This document shows positions 1 through 11,400 of a stretch of 64,000 nt of DNA, piece by piece (within the stretch, counting starts at the first letter, position 1; each line of letters begins with the position of its first letter). Position numbers and translations under genes: made by a program. This DNA comes from Cardinalis cardinalis (Eukaryota > Chordata > Aves > Passeriformes > Cardinalidae): contig JACDOX010000003.1 of assembly GCA_014549065.1 (NCBI GenBank), forward strand, positions 12,558,462 through 12,622,461, in the 5' to 3' direction. The notes under the pieces were generated by a model, which was not told where the DNA came from, searched no databases, and saw only the letters and a program-made list of their open reading frames with translations.

Positions 1-984
1 GAGAACAAGCNCCTAATAAAAAGTGAATTCTGATGTTTGTATCCAAACTGTTGCAGTGTATACAATGACTTGTATTTTAAGAGCCTGGCTACTCTGTCTC
101 ACTACCCTGGAAAAGACTTTAGAATATTAAATAGAGAACAATCCCACTATCAGCAAATACTCCTCTAAGAGATAAATACAGTAAAAGAGTCATACTTGCC
201 TTAGCCAATATTGATATAATCTCAATTCCAAAGGTTATTCAATTTGAAGAACAATTCTGGAACTATTCAGAGAACATACACATGTGATGGGGTAAATGAG
301 TAGAATANGATTTATCTTTAAAAGGTCAGGCTGTGTACCAGTACATATTGCTAAAAAGTGTATTTCATTGTACGAGCAGCTGGTTGGATGTCTTACTATG
401 ATACATCAGCATCGTGGTACTGTACATTTTGAAGACAGTGCTAAATTCAGATCCTGGCTCCAGCTGGAGGCTCAGGATGCCATGACTTGCTGTTTGGNGG
501 CACTTGCTGAAGAGAAAAACAAAGTTCAGGGTTGGNTCCAGACGGAGAGCCCCAGAGTTCCTATTTTCCTGCTGCCAGGAGCACTNGTTTTGGCTTACTT
601 GCTTGACTAGNAATGAATGGGACTGGTTTGGTTTTCTTCCAGATAGGTTTTACTTTGCCTCATTATAAACTTCACCATGCACTGTCCTTTCCCCTGCCTT
701 ATCTCTCCNTCTCCTTCAAGGGCAATGTAAGAGGGGTGCTTTTGCTGGGAGCTGTTCTGAGCTGAGAGGACAGGCAAAAGTGACNCTTTATCCTGCTTGG
801 TGTTTCAAACAGCTTCCGCCTGCGGGGAGGGGATGTATTGAGAATGTGTGAGAGAAAACACTGACAAGGGAAAAAAGGCACAAAAAGGGAGGAGAAAAAA
901 AGTACAGCAAGGAAGCTAGAGACAAACTTCAAGTTGTGGATTATTTCTCACCCAGGCTCTAATTAGGAAGCCTCTTATGGGACT

Positions 985-1400
985 GTGAAGCTGTCAGGCT
1001 GCCAAATGTCAGCGTGTTATCGGAGATCAGGCGAGTCTCCTGTCTGCAGCAGCGAGTTTGGTGCCATGATCCTCCTGGGTCCTTGCAGCGTGTGTGACTC
1101 ACTCGGCACTGGCACCTCCGGGGGCTGCGAGGCGCAGTNCAGGGCTCCTTCTTCTCCTTTAAAAACCCAAAAATAAACCCTTTCCTGGGATTTGGCCTCT
1201 TCGTGCTGGCTCTGCATGGAGAGGGTTAACCATAGAGTGCAGAGCAGCTTCTGCGTATGTGACTCAGATTCCCGGGGAAATCCCCAGCTTATCTGATGGA
1301 GCCTGTTAGTCTGCTAATTGAATAAGCTCCTATTAAAAGTGCAATGTTTTTTAATGACTGCTAACAACGGGGGCCAGATTCTGATCAGATCTTTTCGCTT
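985..1400. promoter_or_regulatory. Candidate distal enhancer (AP-1, kappaB, GATA-like motifs)
   Basis: The sequence shows TGACTCA at 1095-1101 and again at 1260-1266. The second is followed seven bases later by GGGGAAATCCCC (1274-1285), a perfect symmetrical NF-kappaB-type site. TTATCT (GATA-like) and CTAATTGA (homeodomain-like) follow within 45 bases. The block is richer in G+C than its surroundings and has no coding potential. Enhancer function is inferred from motif density only. Confidence 0.3.
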
Positions 1401-2715
1401 GGGATGGTTGCTGCTGCTGGTCGGGCCCAGCCCCTGATTGCAGCCTGGCCCCCGGAGCTGCAGCTCCCCCAGCGGAGCTGCAGCCGGGCACTGAGGCTCC
1501 AGGGCTGCCTTTTGGGGTGCGGGTCAGCTACCGGCCGGTGGAACAGGCAGGAAGCTTTGAGTTGGGATCTCTAGGAAGAGGCAGAATGCTGCAGGGCAGC
1601 CAGCAGAGGAAAACATTTGTTGGGAGGCTACCAAGGATTTCATGTAACATAATTGCTGCAAATATTTTTTAGTGATTCGAGGCGTGCTATGAGTAATTAA
1701 CTTTCCCGGTGTTGAAATCAGGTTGATTTGTTGATTCTGCACATAAGANGTTGTCTGTGTCTGCCTAGGAAAAATGTTGTGTATGGCTCTGCATAGGCAC
1801 ATTCATACCCTAATTTTAATTAGAATTATGTGTATAATATCTGTATCTGTTTTTCTCAACAGGATTTGACTTTGAGAAGGTATTTGCCTAACAGGAAATT
1901 TTTTAAAAATGTGATTAGCATTTAAAGTTAACTTAGTTGGGTTCCAGGGTACTTCTGAAGGAGACCATAACACCTCTGATTTCAGCTAGGCTCAGGGTGG
2001 GGTTGAGTTCTTTTGCATGACCCTGTGACCACATTTGCCTTCCTTTTCTTACCTGGAATTCCCAGTGGGTTACCGAAGCCTACTTGACATCAGAACCATG
2101 TAAAGTTTTCTAATAAGGCTTTCTTTTGTTTCTTCTTGCAAGCCAGGAATGAGATCTGACCACCTTCACCCCCACACATCTCCACATCTACTCATCTCCT
2201 TTGTGTCCTTTTTGCTTTTCTCCTAGGAAAGTTTCTATTAAAATGCAGGAGCTTCTTTTAGGAGGTCCCACACATTCACCGTGGCACTGAGCTGCTGCTT
2301 TATAAGTTTCATAGCAACCCGTAAGTTGTGGGTTTTTCCACACAATAACAATAACGAAGTGTCAAAAATCTCAAGCTGCTGTTATCAGAGGCAGAGTCTA
2401 AACTCCATTTCTCAGCCTGTTTTCTATTCCCCACTCTCGAGTTGTCAGATGCTGTGACATGGCTCCATCACACCACGACTAGCAGTCCCAACAAACAGAA
2501 AATGATTTCCAACTGGCAAACACGCTGTTTACTTTCCAGAAAAATTGCACTTTCCCATCTGACAGCTGATCAAGGGATCTCCTGCTGCTGTCAGCATGAA
2601 GAAGTGTTTAAACACAGGGATGGAAGTTTAAACATTTTCTCATTATCACAGAATAAAAAAAAATGAAAAAATAATAAAAAATAAAGGCATTGAGTCTCTC
2701 TGGCCACCTGCTGTG

Positions 2716-2835
2716 CCAGTAATGAAGCGATGTCACATGACCAGCCGGCGAGGACTTTTATCTCTGCCCCAATATCATTACTGAAGTGACACCTGTCACA
2801 TGACCCGCATCAGAGCTTTCATCTGGGCTCCCCAA
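2716..2835. repeat. Diverged ~63-bp tandem duplication carrying two M-box motifs
   Basis: The 12-mer TGTCACATGACC occurs at 2731-2742 and again at 2794-2805, exactly 63 bases apart. The flanks align too: AGTAATGAAG-like sequence before each copy, and a CTTTTATCT/CTTTCATCT block followed by a C-run after each. The core GTCACATGAC is an M-box/CLEAR-type E-box of the kind bound by MITF/TFE proteins. The copies have diverged outside the core, so the duplication is not recent. Confidence 0.55.
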
Positions 2836-5800
2836 ATGCACTTCTGGCTTGTGAGGAGGATTTTCCTGGCATTTCCCTCCCCCACACACACTTTAAAGAG
2901 CATTGCCCACTTGCACCATGGCAGACAGGGGTTTGCTAGTTTTAAAGCCCTTGGATCTTTTCTTGGACATNTATAATTTGGCCAACAAACTTGCTCCAGG
3001 CTGAAACAAAACAGAATCCTTGCCTGGGAAAGAAGTTATTTCATTTACTTCCAGACGTTTTTAAAGCAAATATTTAAGTCTGATGTTAAATTCTCTTAAC
3101 ATAAAGGAAGATGTTAAAAGATTCCTCAAAAACCTCACATTTGTTTTTGGATTTTTATTAGGNGGTGAGAAGGAACAGTTTGATGACCCTTAAGCACAAT
3201 GATCTCCATTTACACGCACTTTATAAACTCTCACCTGCTTTACCAAAGCATCTTGCCCTGCCAAAAGAAACTATTTTCTGGGGGGAAAAAAGTAAAGGTC
3301 AGTCCCACACCTCTCTGGTAATGTCTGGGACTTCTTGTGAGGTGTTCAACAGCAAACATTTGGATTTGNGATGGGCCCACATAAATGGTATCAGTACTGA
3401 GCACTTACTTGCCAGAACCCATTCAGTTATTATCTCAAAACAACATCAGACATTCAAATGTGACAGGGGATGATCACACCACAGGAACTAGATGTGAGCA
3501 GGCTGGAGATAAGAGAATATGAACTTTATGGATTTTTCCACCTCCTCCTTTCCTACTCCCCACTCATCCATGATTAAGTCTGGTACATTTCTCCCTGCAT
3601 AATCTGATTCAGCTCACTAAAACAATGAAAAACTAACTCAGCAAAAGAGTTCGTAGTCTTCCATCTGTTTAGTGAATTAAATCAGTTCTTCAAGGGCTTA
3701 CAAAGGTGACAGAGAGAAAAAGAGAAAGACTGTAAAGCTTGAAGCAGGGAGGGAAATGGGGTAAGCAGAAGTGCCTTTTTGGGTGGCACTAACTGGGTAC
3801 NTGGATTCAGACATGTTTCTTGTTACCTACTCTTTCTGACTCATTACAACACTACAGCCATTTTNCCCTAAGGCTGTTGCCCCTGAGACTGTGCAGGCCA
3901 GGGGATGGAAAATCTACTGAGCCAGTACTCCTGATGTAAACAGTANTCCCATTAGTTGAGGAGAGGAGTGGTTTGGAGTCAGTTTCTCTCTGATCTGGCA
4001 TATTTTAGGCATTGGGCCTACAATGTTGAGTGAATGAACAGAAGACTGCTGGGTTGCAGCATATCCAGGGTCATTCTGNCTTTCTGCCCCTCTAGATACA
4101 GAATTATAAGGTGTCATTTGACTCTGGCAATTTAGNATATGGCTAAATTTAGCAATGGCATGGTCATTATGGGGTGGCAGCTATGTAAAACAGCAAAGCC
4201 ATTCTGTCCCACTGCTCCAGGGCAGAAGAAATTTACAATTGATGCTCTGGATAGACCATGAGGAAGAGTGACTCAGTTCTCATCATTAGATCCCTCACTG
4301 CCCATGCATAACAAATCCTTTCATTTAACATATCTTGAACATTTAGTTGCTCTCAATTANGAGCAGACATTCAGCTACAACCAGCCCAGTACAGGCCCTG
4401 GAGATGCTGCTTCTTCTCTGCTCTTAGTCCAGAGCTCTCCAAGAATGCAAAAGCAATGCAAAACAACCTCTGTCCCATCTTGGGCATCATGTACAGCTGC
4501 TCTGTTCAGTATTGCNAAGGGAGGTCAGGTCATTGAGAGTGGCTGACGTTTGGGAGATCCAAGTCCATGCAATCTAGAGGTAGAAAGACTTTTGGGACAT
4601 ACCTTGCCTTTTCATCAAGGCTGAGAATTTTAAGGAACATAACCTAAGGAAAATCTTATCCTCTTAACTGAGCAGTGCCTGCAGATAGTCTATGCCCCCC
4701 TTAATGTAGCTAATCTATACATTCCTGTAATTATGTCTGTAGCAAGGGCAAAGGGGAACATAAACTGTTGTGCTGCTTCCTGCCCAGATCTGCAGAGGGA
4801 TTGGAGTGGGGCTGGAGATGCAGCTCTCTTAACTAAAAGCTCCTTTCAGCTTTTCACCTTTCAGCTGTTTCTATGGCGGCCACCCGTGGCTCCTTGACTG
4901 GTTTTGTGCCGGTGCCTCAAAGCTCTGCCTTGCTCAGAGTTCTCCCAGCCATGCCAGTAACACTACTCAGATGTATAAAAATATTCAAGAAGGTTTATAT
5001 GTCTGCACCTCAGTGATTTATCTTTGTCTTCCTTTTCTTCCCAGATGTACTGTGAGGTTACACCAAGGCTACTGGTTTCTATGTCCCAGAGCTAAGTAAA
5101 AGTATCTGAGATAACTGAAACCAAGCAGACTAGTACTTGAATACTGTAAATTACTTGATTTCCCAATTCTTCCAGGAAGAATTCTATGAGAAATTTCACA
5201 GTAACTGCAGTTGGGAAAGAGGTCTCTGATTTCCCCATGTATCCCCATCAGCACTCACCTCAGATTAGCTTTCCTTCTTATGGTCTGTCAGCAGCCTTNA
5301 GATCAAGGAGATTAAAACACTGTGGAAACTCATTAATGAGCCAGGACTCTCTGCAACAGCTGGACCAAAAATGGACTGCATTTGGCTGCATCTTAATTCT
5401 CTGCCATCTCCCCTCTGCTCATCAACACCTGCACACATTTGGGATGCTATATAAGACCCCTGATTTAGCTCTAAGCAACCAGTCTGCAATGCACATGTCT
5501 AATGCTCTGCTGGTGTGGAACCAGTATGCTGGTAATCCTGTTAGTAATGGCAGAAGCTCCCTCTAGGAAATTATCACAAATAGTCTTAAACAATTCCTTT
5601 TGTTGACAACTCTATCCAAGAAACCATCTTCCCTGGAGACTTCACTCAACTTTTGACTAATCCCCTCCTTCCCTCAGGAGCTCTTTTGTTGAAGGAGATT
5701 GTAGGCATACCCCAGGAATGACAGGTCTCTGTAAGCCTTGGATGAGCCTTTACATTCTTTCAATTGTCAGTCCCCATCTGTCCTGTTTGTACATCGATCT

Positions 5801-7654
5801 TCTGGTCCAGGGAGCTCTCTATTAAGTGACACATGGCTGAGTATATTCTGCAAGTCCAGTGTCCAGACTGTGCTGTTACCTCTTCTTGCCAAGTCGATCC
5901 TTCTGACATTGCTTTCTGAAAAACAAAAGGCAGGACATCTGCACAATTTCATTCCCTTCTACTGAAAGATGACTTTTGAAAAACACAGACCCCACCCCTC
6001 AAACTGTGTCCTTGTTTTATAATCTCAAAGACTTTTCTTCATTTTGTCAATATAAGGAATTATTTCAGAGGTCCTTGGTGTAAGGGAGGGTACAATCTGC
6101 CCTTGTTGCAGAGAAATTCTATCAGGGGAAAAATCCATGGCCTAAGTCCTGAATCAAAAAGAAAAATAAATTCCAATTACAAATATTCTGCAGGGCTAGT
6201 ACCTTCAATTATTCTGCTTGTCAAAAATTGCTTCAAAACAGGCTTTTCTCTTCCTGTAGATTCAACTGCACTTAGCTGGTACAGTTTCACATACATGTAG
6301 GAGGTGCAGCATTAGATATCTGAATATTTATTTTGAGGCAGAATGAGAACAGTAGCAGATTCCAATGACCCATATGTTCCTCCTCAGCAGGTAAAGGGAA
6401 AGNGGTGGGTGGAATAGGGCAGAAAATGGGTGGAGTGTTGGCATGGAGTATATATCACCCTGNGATAGACAACTGACAGTATCTCATCTTTTCCTGAAAC
6501 CAGAAGGAGAACAAGGAGGAGTCTGTGATGATGTTTTGTCCCTTGTTGTGCTGCTCAGGGCCCATGGATTCAAGATGGAGCCTAGTATGTTTAGTTTTTT
6601 GGTTTTGTCTACTTTTGTAACTTAAGTCAGGTTGGCAAAGGAAGGAAGGCTGGCCAATTTNATTATGTTCCCAGGAAATTCCATTCTCTCATGCGCCAAC
6701 GTGAGGCTGTTGTGCTTTAGATGCCTATCTGCCTCTCATTAGATTTGAAAAAGCATACAGAAGCCCCTGCTTTCCATTGGTAGCCTATTAAAATGACAGA
6801 AAAAATTACTGTAACCTTGCTTGCATGTCTGAATCCAGATGCCTTTTTTAAAAAGAGAATTAATAATATGAACACCATCACATATAGAATGTTTTCCTGC
6901 AATGAACTGCAGAAGAAAACTTGAGTTGACATTTAAGCTTGTCTAGCATGCTTTGTAAGCAGCTAAAAAAAGGAACACAATCATTTTGAGGACAAGTTAA
7001 TATATAACAAAAAATGTTAAGAGTTTCTCCTACTATTGCAAGATTTCACTATTTTAAATGATATATTTGTGAAATGCTCCCTAAATCACTTAAAATGGGC
7101 CAAATCCAAGTTCATAGAACATTGANGCATGAGTGCCCTCCTCAAGTGAGTTGCCCCAGAAGCCTTAGTGGAACTGACAGCCAGCTTTTCTGGCAGGATT
7201 AGTTCCTGTCTGATCACAGAGAGGGAAAAGCCATCCNGGCTGCACTCAGTTGAGCAGGTGAGCAGGGAAGGCACTCAAGCTGCTTCCAAAACCCAATCTG
7301 GTCACAGCACTGGCAATGTCAGGTCTTTCTTCAAAGGATTCCAGGCTAGCCCCTCTGCCTGCTGTTGTCTACATGGTGAGGGCAGAAGGGGTAGAGAGGC
7401 TGTGAGACCAGGCACTGAGTGCTGGGACCTGATCCTATAGCACATACAGCCACCTACACGCATTTGCAAGCACAGATGGGTAGCTGAGGTGTGTCCTGCT
7501 ATCCTAAGGCTGCCTCTTAGCTTGGCAGACAATAACACAGTCAAACTAATTTGGCCTCAAAATCAGTTTCCAGGTCTGCNGTGCAAGCACAGAACCAGCA
7601 GTGGCACTGACAGGACACATGCTGCTAACAAATGCACAAAGTAAACAAAGAGAC

Positions 7655-8312
7655 AGGATATAATAAAATTATACTTTATTATATATTATATTTTATTATA
7701 TATTATAGCAGATATTTTCTGGTAATTTCTTTTAATAACAGTGACTTTAAGTGACCTTTTGGTCTTCTGTAACAAAAAGATGAAAAATATTGATCCTGAA
7801 GCATAATTTCGAAACCTGACATTCAAATAGTGATTAATTAAAACCAAAGATATTACAAGATAAGGAGATTTTGCCTAGCTCTGCTCAGGTTCCAATGTGT
7901 GCAAAATCAAAACAAGTAAGGTATGAGATGTGAACTCAGTAGGCAAGGACAAAGGAGAACAAAGCAATTTGGTCAGTTTAAGCAATGGGGAAATGAAGCA
8001 ATACTTTGACTGGGGAGGCATTGGAGGAAAGGGCACTGGTCAGAGACTTGGCAAAATGACAAAACAAATCCAGACCTCCCATGATACCAGCGAACATTGT
8101 CCATTGAGAGCCATTGGCTTGCTGATCTCTTCTCTCTGAATGTGAGATTTCCCACTTTGTTCTCACCCTGGATGTGATCATCCCGCCCTGAGTATCAAAT
8201 CTGTTTCCCCACCTTCAATACATTACAGAATTCATGTCCTAAGGGTGATGGCAGCAGCTTTGACAATGGCAACTACATGCTTACCCAACAATTATTCCAT
8301 CATCCACGGTTT
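7655..8312 (-). other. Probable CDK15 3' untranslated region
   Basis: This is the sequence between the CDK15 stop codon and the candidate polyadenylation site. No coding continuity is visible. The length of about 650 bases is ordinary for a vertebrate gene. The boundary depends on which AATAAA is used. Confidence 0.4.
7675..7697 (-). terminator. Candidate CDK15 polyadenylation signals
   Basis: On the minus strand two AATAAA hexamers lie at 7692-7697 and 7675-7680, about 620-640 bases past the CDK15 stop codon. The second is followed by a T/GT-rich stretch (TGTCTCTTTG) that could serve as the downstream element, so cleavage is expected near 7655. The hexamers sit in an AT-rich run, so chance occurrence is possible. 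Confidence 0.4.
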
Positions 8313-8422
8313 CTACCAAAACTTGCTCAAACCTCCTGAGACACGGCCTTTTCGGTANGAAGCAAACAGGTCACAGATTTCAGGTTGCAGTCTCATCCCT
8401 GGAACTGTGAGCACTGATTCTC
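8313..8422 (-). CDS. CDK15: CDK15 coding exon 13 (C-terminus and stop)
   Basis: The acceptor is TTTTCCACAG before GAGAATC. The exon supplies residues 385-419, including the LQPEICDLFASY segment that matches the C-terminal tail of human CDK15, and ends KFW then TAG at 8313-8315. The undetermined base falls in a TCN codon, so it is serine whatever the base. The reading frame follows from exon 12 (one base carried over). Confidence 0.9.
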
Positions 8423-11400
8423 CTGTGGAAAAATCAGGTTAAAGAGAAAGCTGCAAAAGGGTCCTTTTCCTTCATTGTGCTACTTTCTTAATGCTCTCCT
8501 GTGACATTAGCTGCAATATAAATGAATTCAAGATCCCGTTTCTTACAGCTGCATTCCTTCTGATTGTTTNTGGAAAATTATTTCTTTAATCTAGACACTC
8601 TTCTCTAGAAATCTCATCTGCAGTTTCTTTTCTTTTTTCTTTTTCTTTTTCTTGGAGCAACCAGCAAAATACTATTTGGTAGAACAGTGGTAGGAAGGCA
8701 ACCCACTAATCAAAAGGATTCAAATGGATCTGCGCACTGCCAAGCTCTCTCCTTCCCACCCAGCAGAGGNGAAAAAAAGAAAAAGAAAAAAGAGATAGAG
8801 CGAAGGCACAGAGCTTCTCTCCTTCAGCAATCTCACAAATGCAAAACCTTCCACTCCAGTGACTCCTCATTAACTTACCAAATCTGACAGTCTAATTATC
8901 GTAGCTGCTTCACGCTTAGAATAAATAAATACTAAAGTGGGTGTTTAAAGAAATTGAGCAGTGAAATTCAGTCATCTAGACAGTCAATAGAGAGTTTATT
9001 TTAAATTTTTATATTCTTATGTATTTATATCATTTTAGGAAAGATAATGAGATAGTTGTCTTTCAGGCTAATTGAGTTCCTATGCTCATGGTTGCTTGCT
9101 GTCACAATCTCAAACTTAGCTTTAACTTTTGTGCCTTAGAAATCTGATCACTACCTCCCTATTTACTCTTTTCTGCTGATAACTGGGTGAAGTCACAAGT
9201 GCACCTGAGGATGGGAAATGACTATGTCAGACTTCCAGTCTGGATGTCTTTTCACAGCAAACTAAATCATTTCAGATTTGCATTTAAGAGTGTTAAAGGC
9301 AAAATGGAAGTTAAAGAAACCTCAGCTATAACTTGCAATTAGACAAAACACAGAAAAACATCTGCTAACCTCTGATGCAATAGTGTCTGCCTCCACAAAC
9401 GGTATTAACAGCACTCCCCCCAAGAGTGGTTTGTCTCCCTGAACAATAAGACCTTTATAGAGATTCTCTGGCCTGAGATCAATGGGAGTCAGAGCATTTG
9501 ATCCATGTCTGTAGGACTTTGTTTNCACAAGTCATGTGGGCCAAACTTTGTGCCAGTTGCTTTTGCAAGAGCAGGAGCTGGGGAGTGAGCAAAGGAAATT
9601 TTCCTTTTCCCACCTTCCCCTTTGCCCCNTGCTCCTAAGCAGTGCCCAGCACAATGCCTGCCCCAGGACAGCGTGCAGGGAAAAGCTCCAACAGGGCAAC
9701 ATGTCCAGGGCCCTGTGCACTTGGCAAGCATCTGCTGTGATGTTGCAACAGCTCTTTCCTAGGGTGGTGGCTTAATGACACAATACAAAACTTTCATGTC
9801 CTGTCGGTATGAAGGCAAGCACATCTTCCACTGTGGGGATCACACCAGGTGAAGGGGGGTGGTTTCCTGTGCTAAGTGAAGATTTGTTTTATCACCTTAC
9901 AGATAAGAATGCTTCTGGCTTAGGAGGGGCAGCTGATTTCCTACTCATCATCAGCTTTGGTTTATTCCTGTATTAAGGCACATTATAAACCAGACTCATA
10001 CACCTGGTAGGAACTTTCTAGGTGTCTGTATCTGACTTACAGTGAAGGATATCTGTTTGCTGTGTACAGAGGTCACAAAGCAAAGTGGTAAAAAAAATCA
10101 AGTATGAACTGTATGAACCTTTTAGCTATGTAGGAGAACCAANGGAAACCAGCCAACTCAAACAAGGGATGATGAAAGCCAGCTCTTCTTTATATGTCCC
10201 CCGTGATAACATTTACCAGTGCTGGCTAATCCCAACAGGGATTTTTGGTAGGCAATGGCTTGCAGCCTTAACCTCCTCATTGCCCACACTTACTGACTTG
10301 CTTTGTCTTAGTTTAGATGNAACAGACATTAAAATGACTGTCAAGTAAAACGACTGTCAACATCAAACCTCTCTCCTCCTCCTCCTCCTTGTCCCTGAAA
10401 GGCTGAATAGTGGGCTGTTTCAGGAGAAATGGTACAGCCTTCATCACCTGGTGCACTGATTTTGTGTTGCTGGGGGAAATAACAATTAGAGACCAATTGT
10501 ACCCAAAAAGAGCAAGTACCTCCTAGTCAAAGCCGAGATCCATCCATGCAACACGCAATCCTCCTGATGGAGCATGTACTGGAATTTACTGACTGCTGTG
10601 CCGAGGGTACAGCCTGGGTTGAATGTCTCCTACACTGAGAGAAAGGTCTCTCCTGAGACTGGGCATTGGTCTGGTGGGGAAAGGATCTGAGCTGCCAGCT
10701 CAGGCCTCCCTGGCCCCTGTGCCTGTGAGGTTTGGCCAGAGCTCTTCTTGCAGTGTGTTTTCTTGGGAGTGCATTGTTGATAACCCCAAATCCCACTGCT
10801 TACCTTCCCTTCTTGCAAGCCTGCTCTAAAGCATTGGAGGGAAAAAGAGAGGGAAAATAAACCAAATCTATAACTAGGAATAATAAGCTGCAATTGTTAC
10901 TGTGTCTGACCTGTCTGACAACAGAGTGAGATANCTCCTCAGAAGGCCCTTTTGCACTTCAGGACTGACACTGAGTTGAGAGCACAGCTCATGCTTTCTT
11001 GATTCAAGGATCTCATCTTTCTTCCAGGAGGGATTAATTGGACAGAAAACATTCTGCTTTAGCAGGTGGCAAAGGGTTAGAATGAAGTTTTATCAGAGCT
11101 GCTGCAGTGCAGGGCTGCACTGCACAAAGATAATTGTCTCAGGATTGGCTCTGGCCAGAAAAATGACAGCAAATGCTCCGGTTTTACAAAGGTCATCACT
11201 GCCACCCCCTAGGCTACNAGCCTAAAGGAAAGGAAGCTGAAGAAACCCCTGCACCTCTCTCTGTTTTTATATGCAGAGGTGCTGGTGGCACATGTAGAAT
11301 TAAGGCTATCGAGATGATTAGTGAGGTTTGAACCTGGCCTTCAGGAATCCCATCCTGGAGCTACAGGCACAGGAATGAGCAGCTGTAGGAGAGGCCCATC

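Larger units (their letters stand above)
1..7650. other. Intergenic stretch downstream of CDK15
   Basis: No exon, RNA gene or intact mobile element can be supported here. Open frames are short and show no family resemblance. The part from about 985 to 1500 is richer in G+C and dense in transcription-factor-like motifs. A diverged 63-bp tandem duplication lies near 2716-2835. The rest is unremarkable, moderately AT-rich sequence with scattered single undetermined bases. In mammals the next gene past CDK15 is FZD7, but it is far away and is not seen here. Confidence 0.6.

Noticed and set aside
5186..5566. A 126-codon plus-strand open frame in the intergenic part
   Set aside because: No motif, overlapped by equally open antisense frames, and no splice or promoter signals.
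9322..9528. A minus-strand stretch reading LTPIDLRPENLYKG, ending before a gtt donor-like site
   Set aside because: It looked exon-like, but it lies in CDK15 intron 12 where the exon phases already close exactly. No homolog was recognised.
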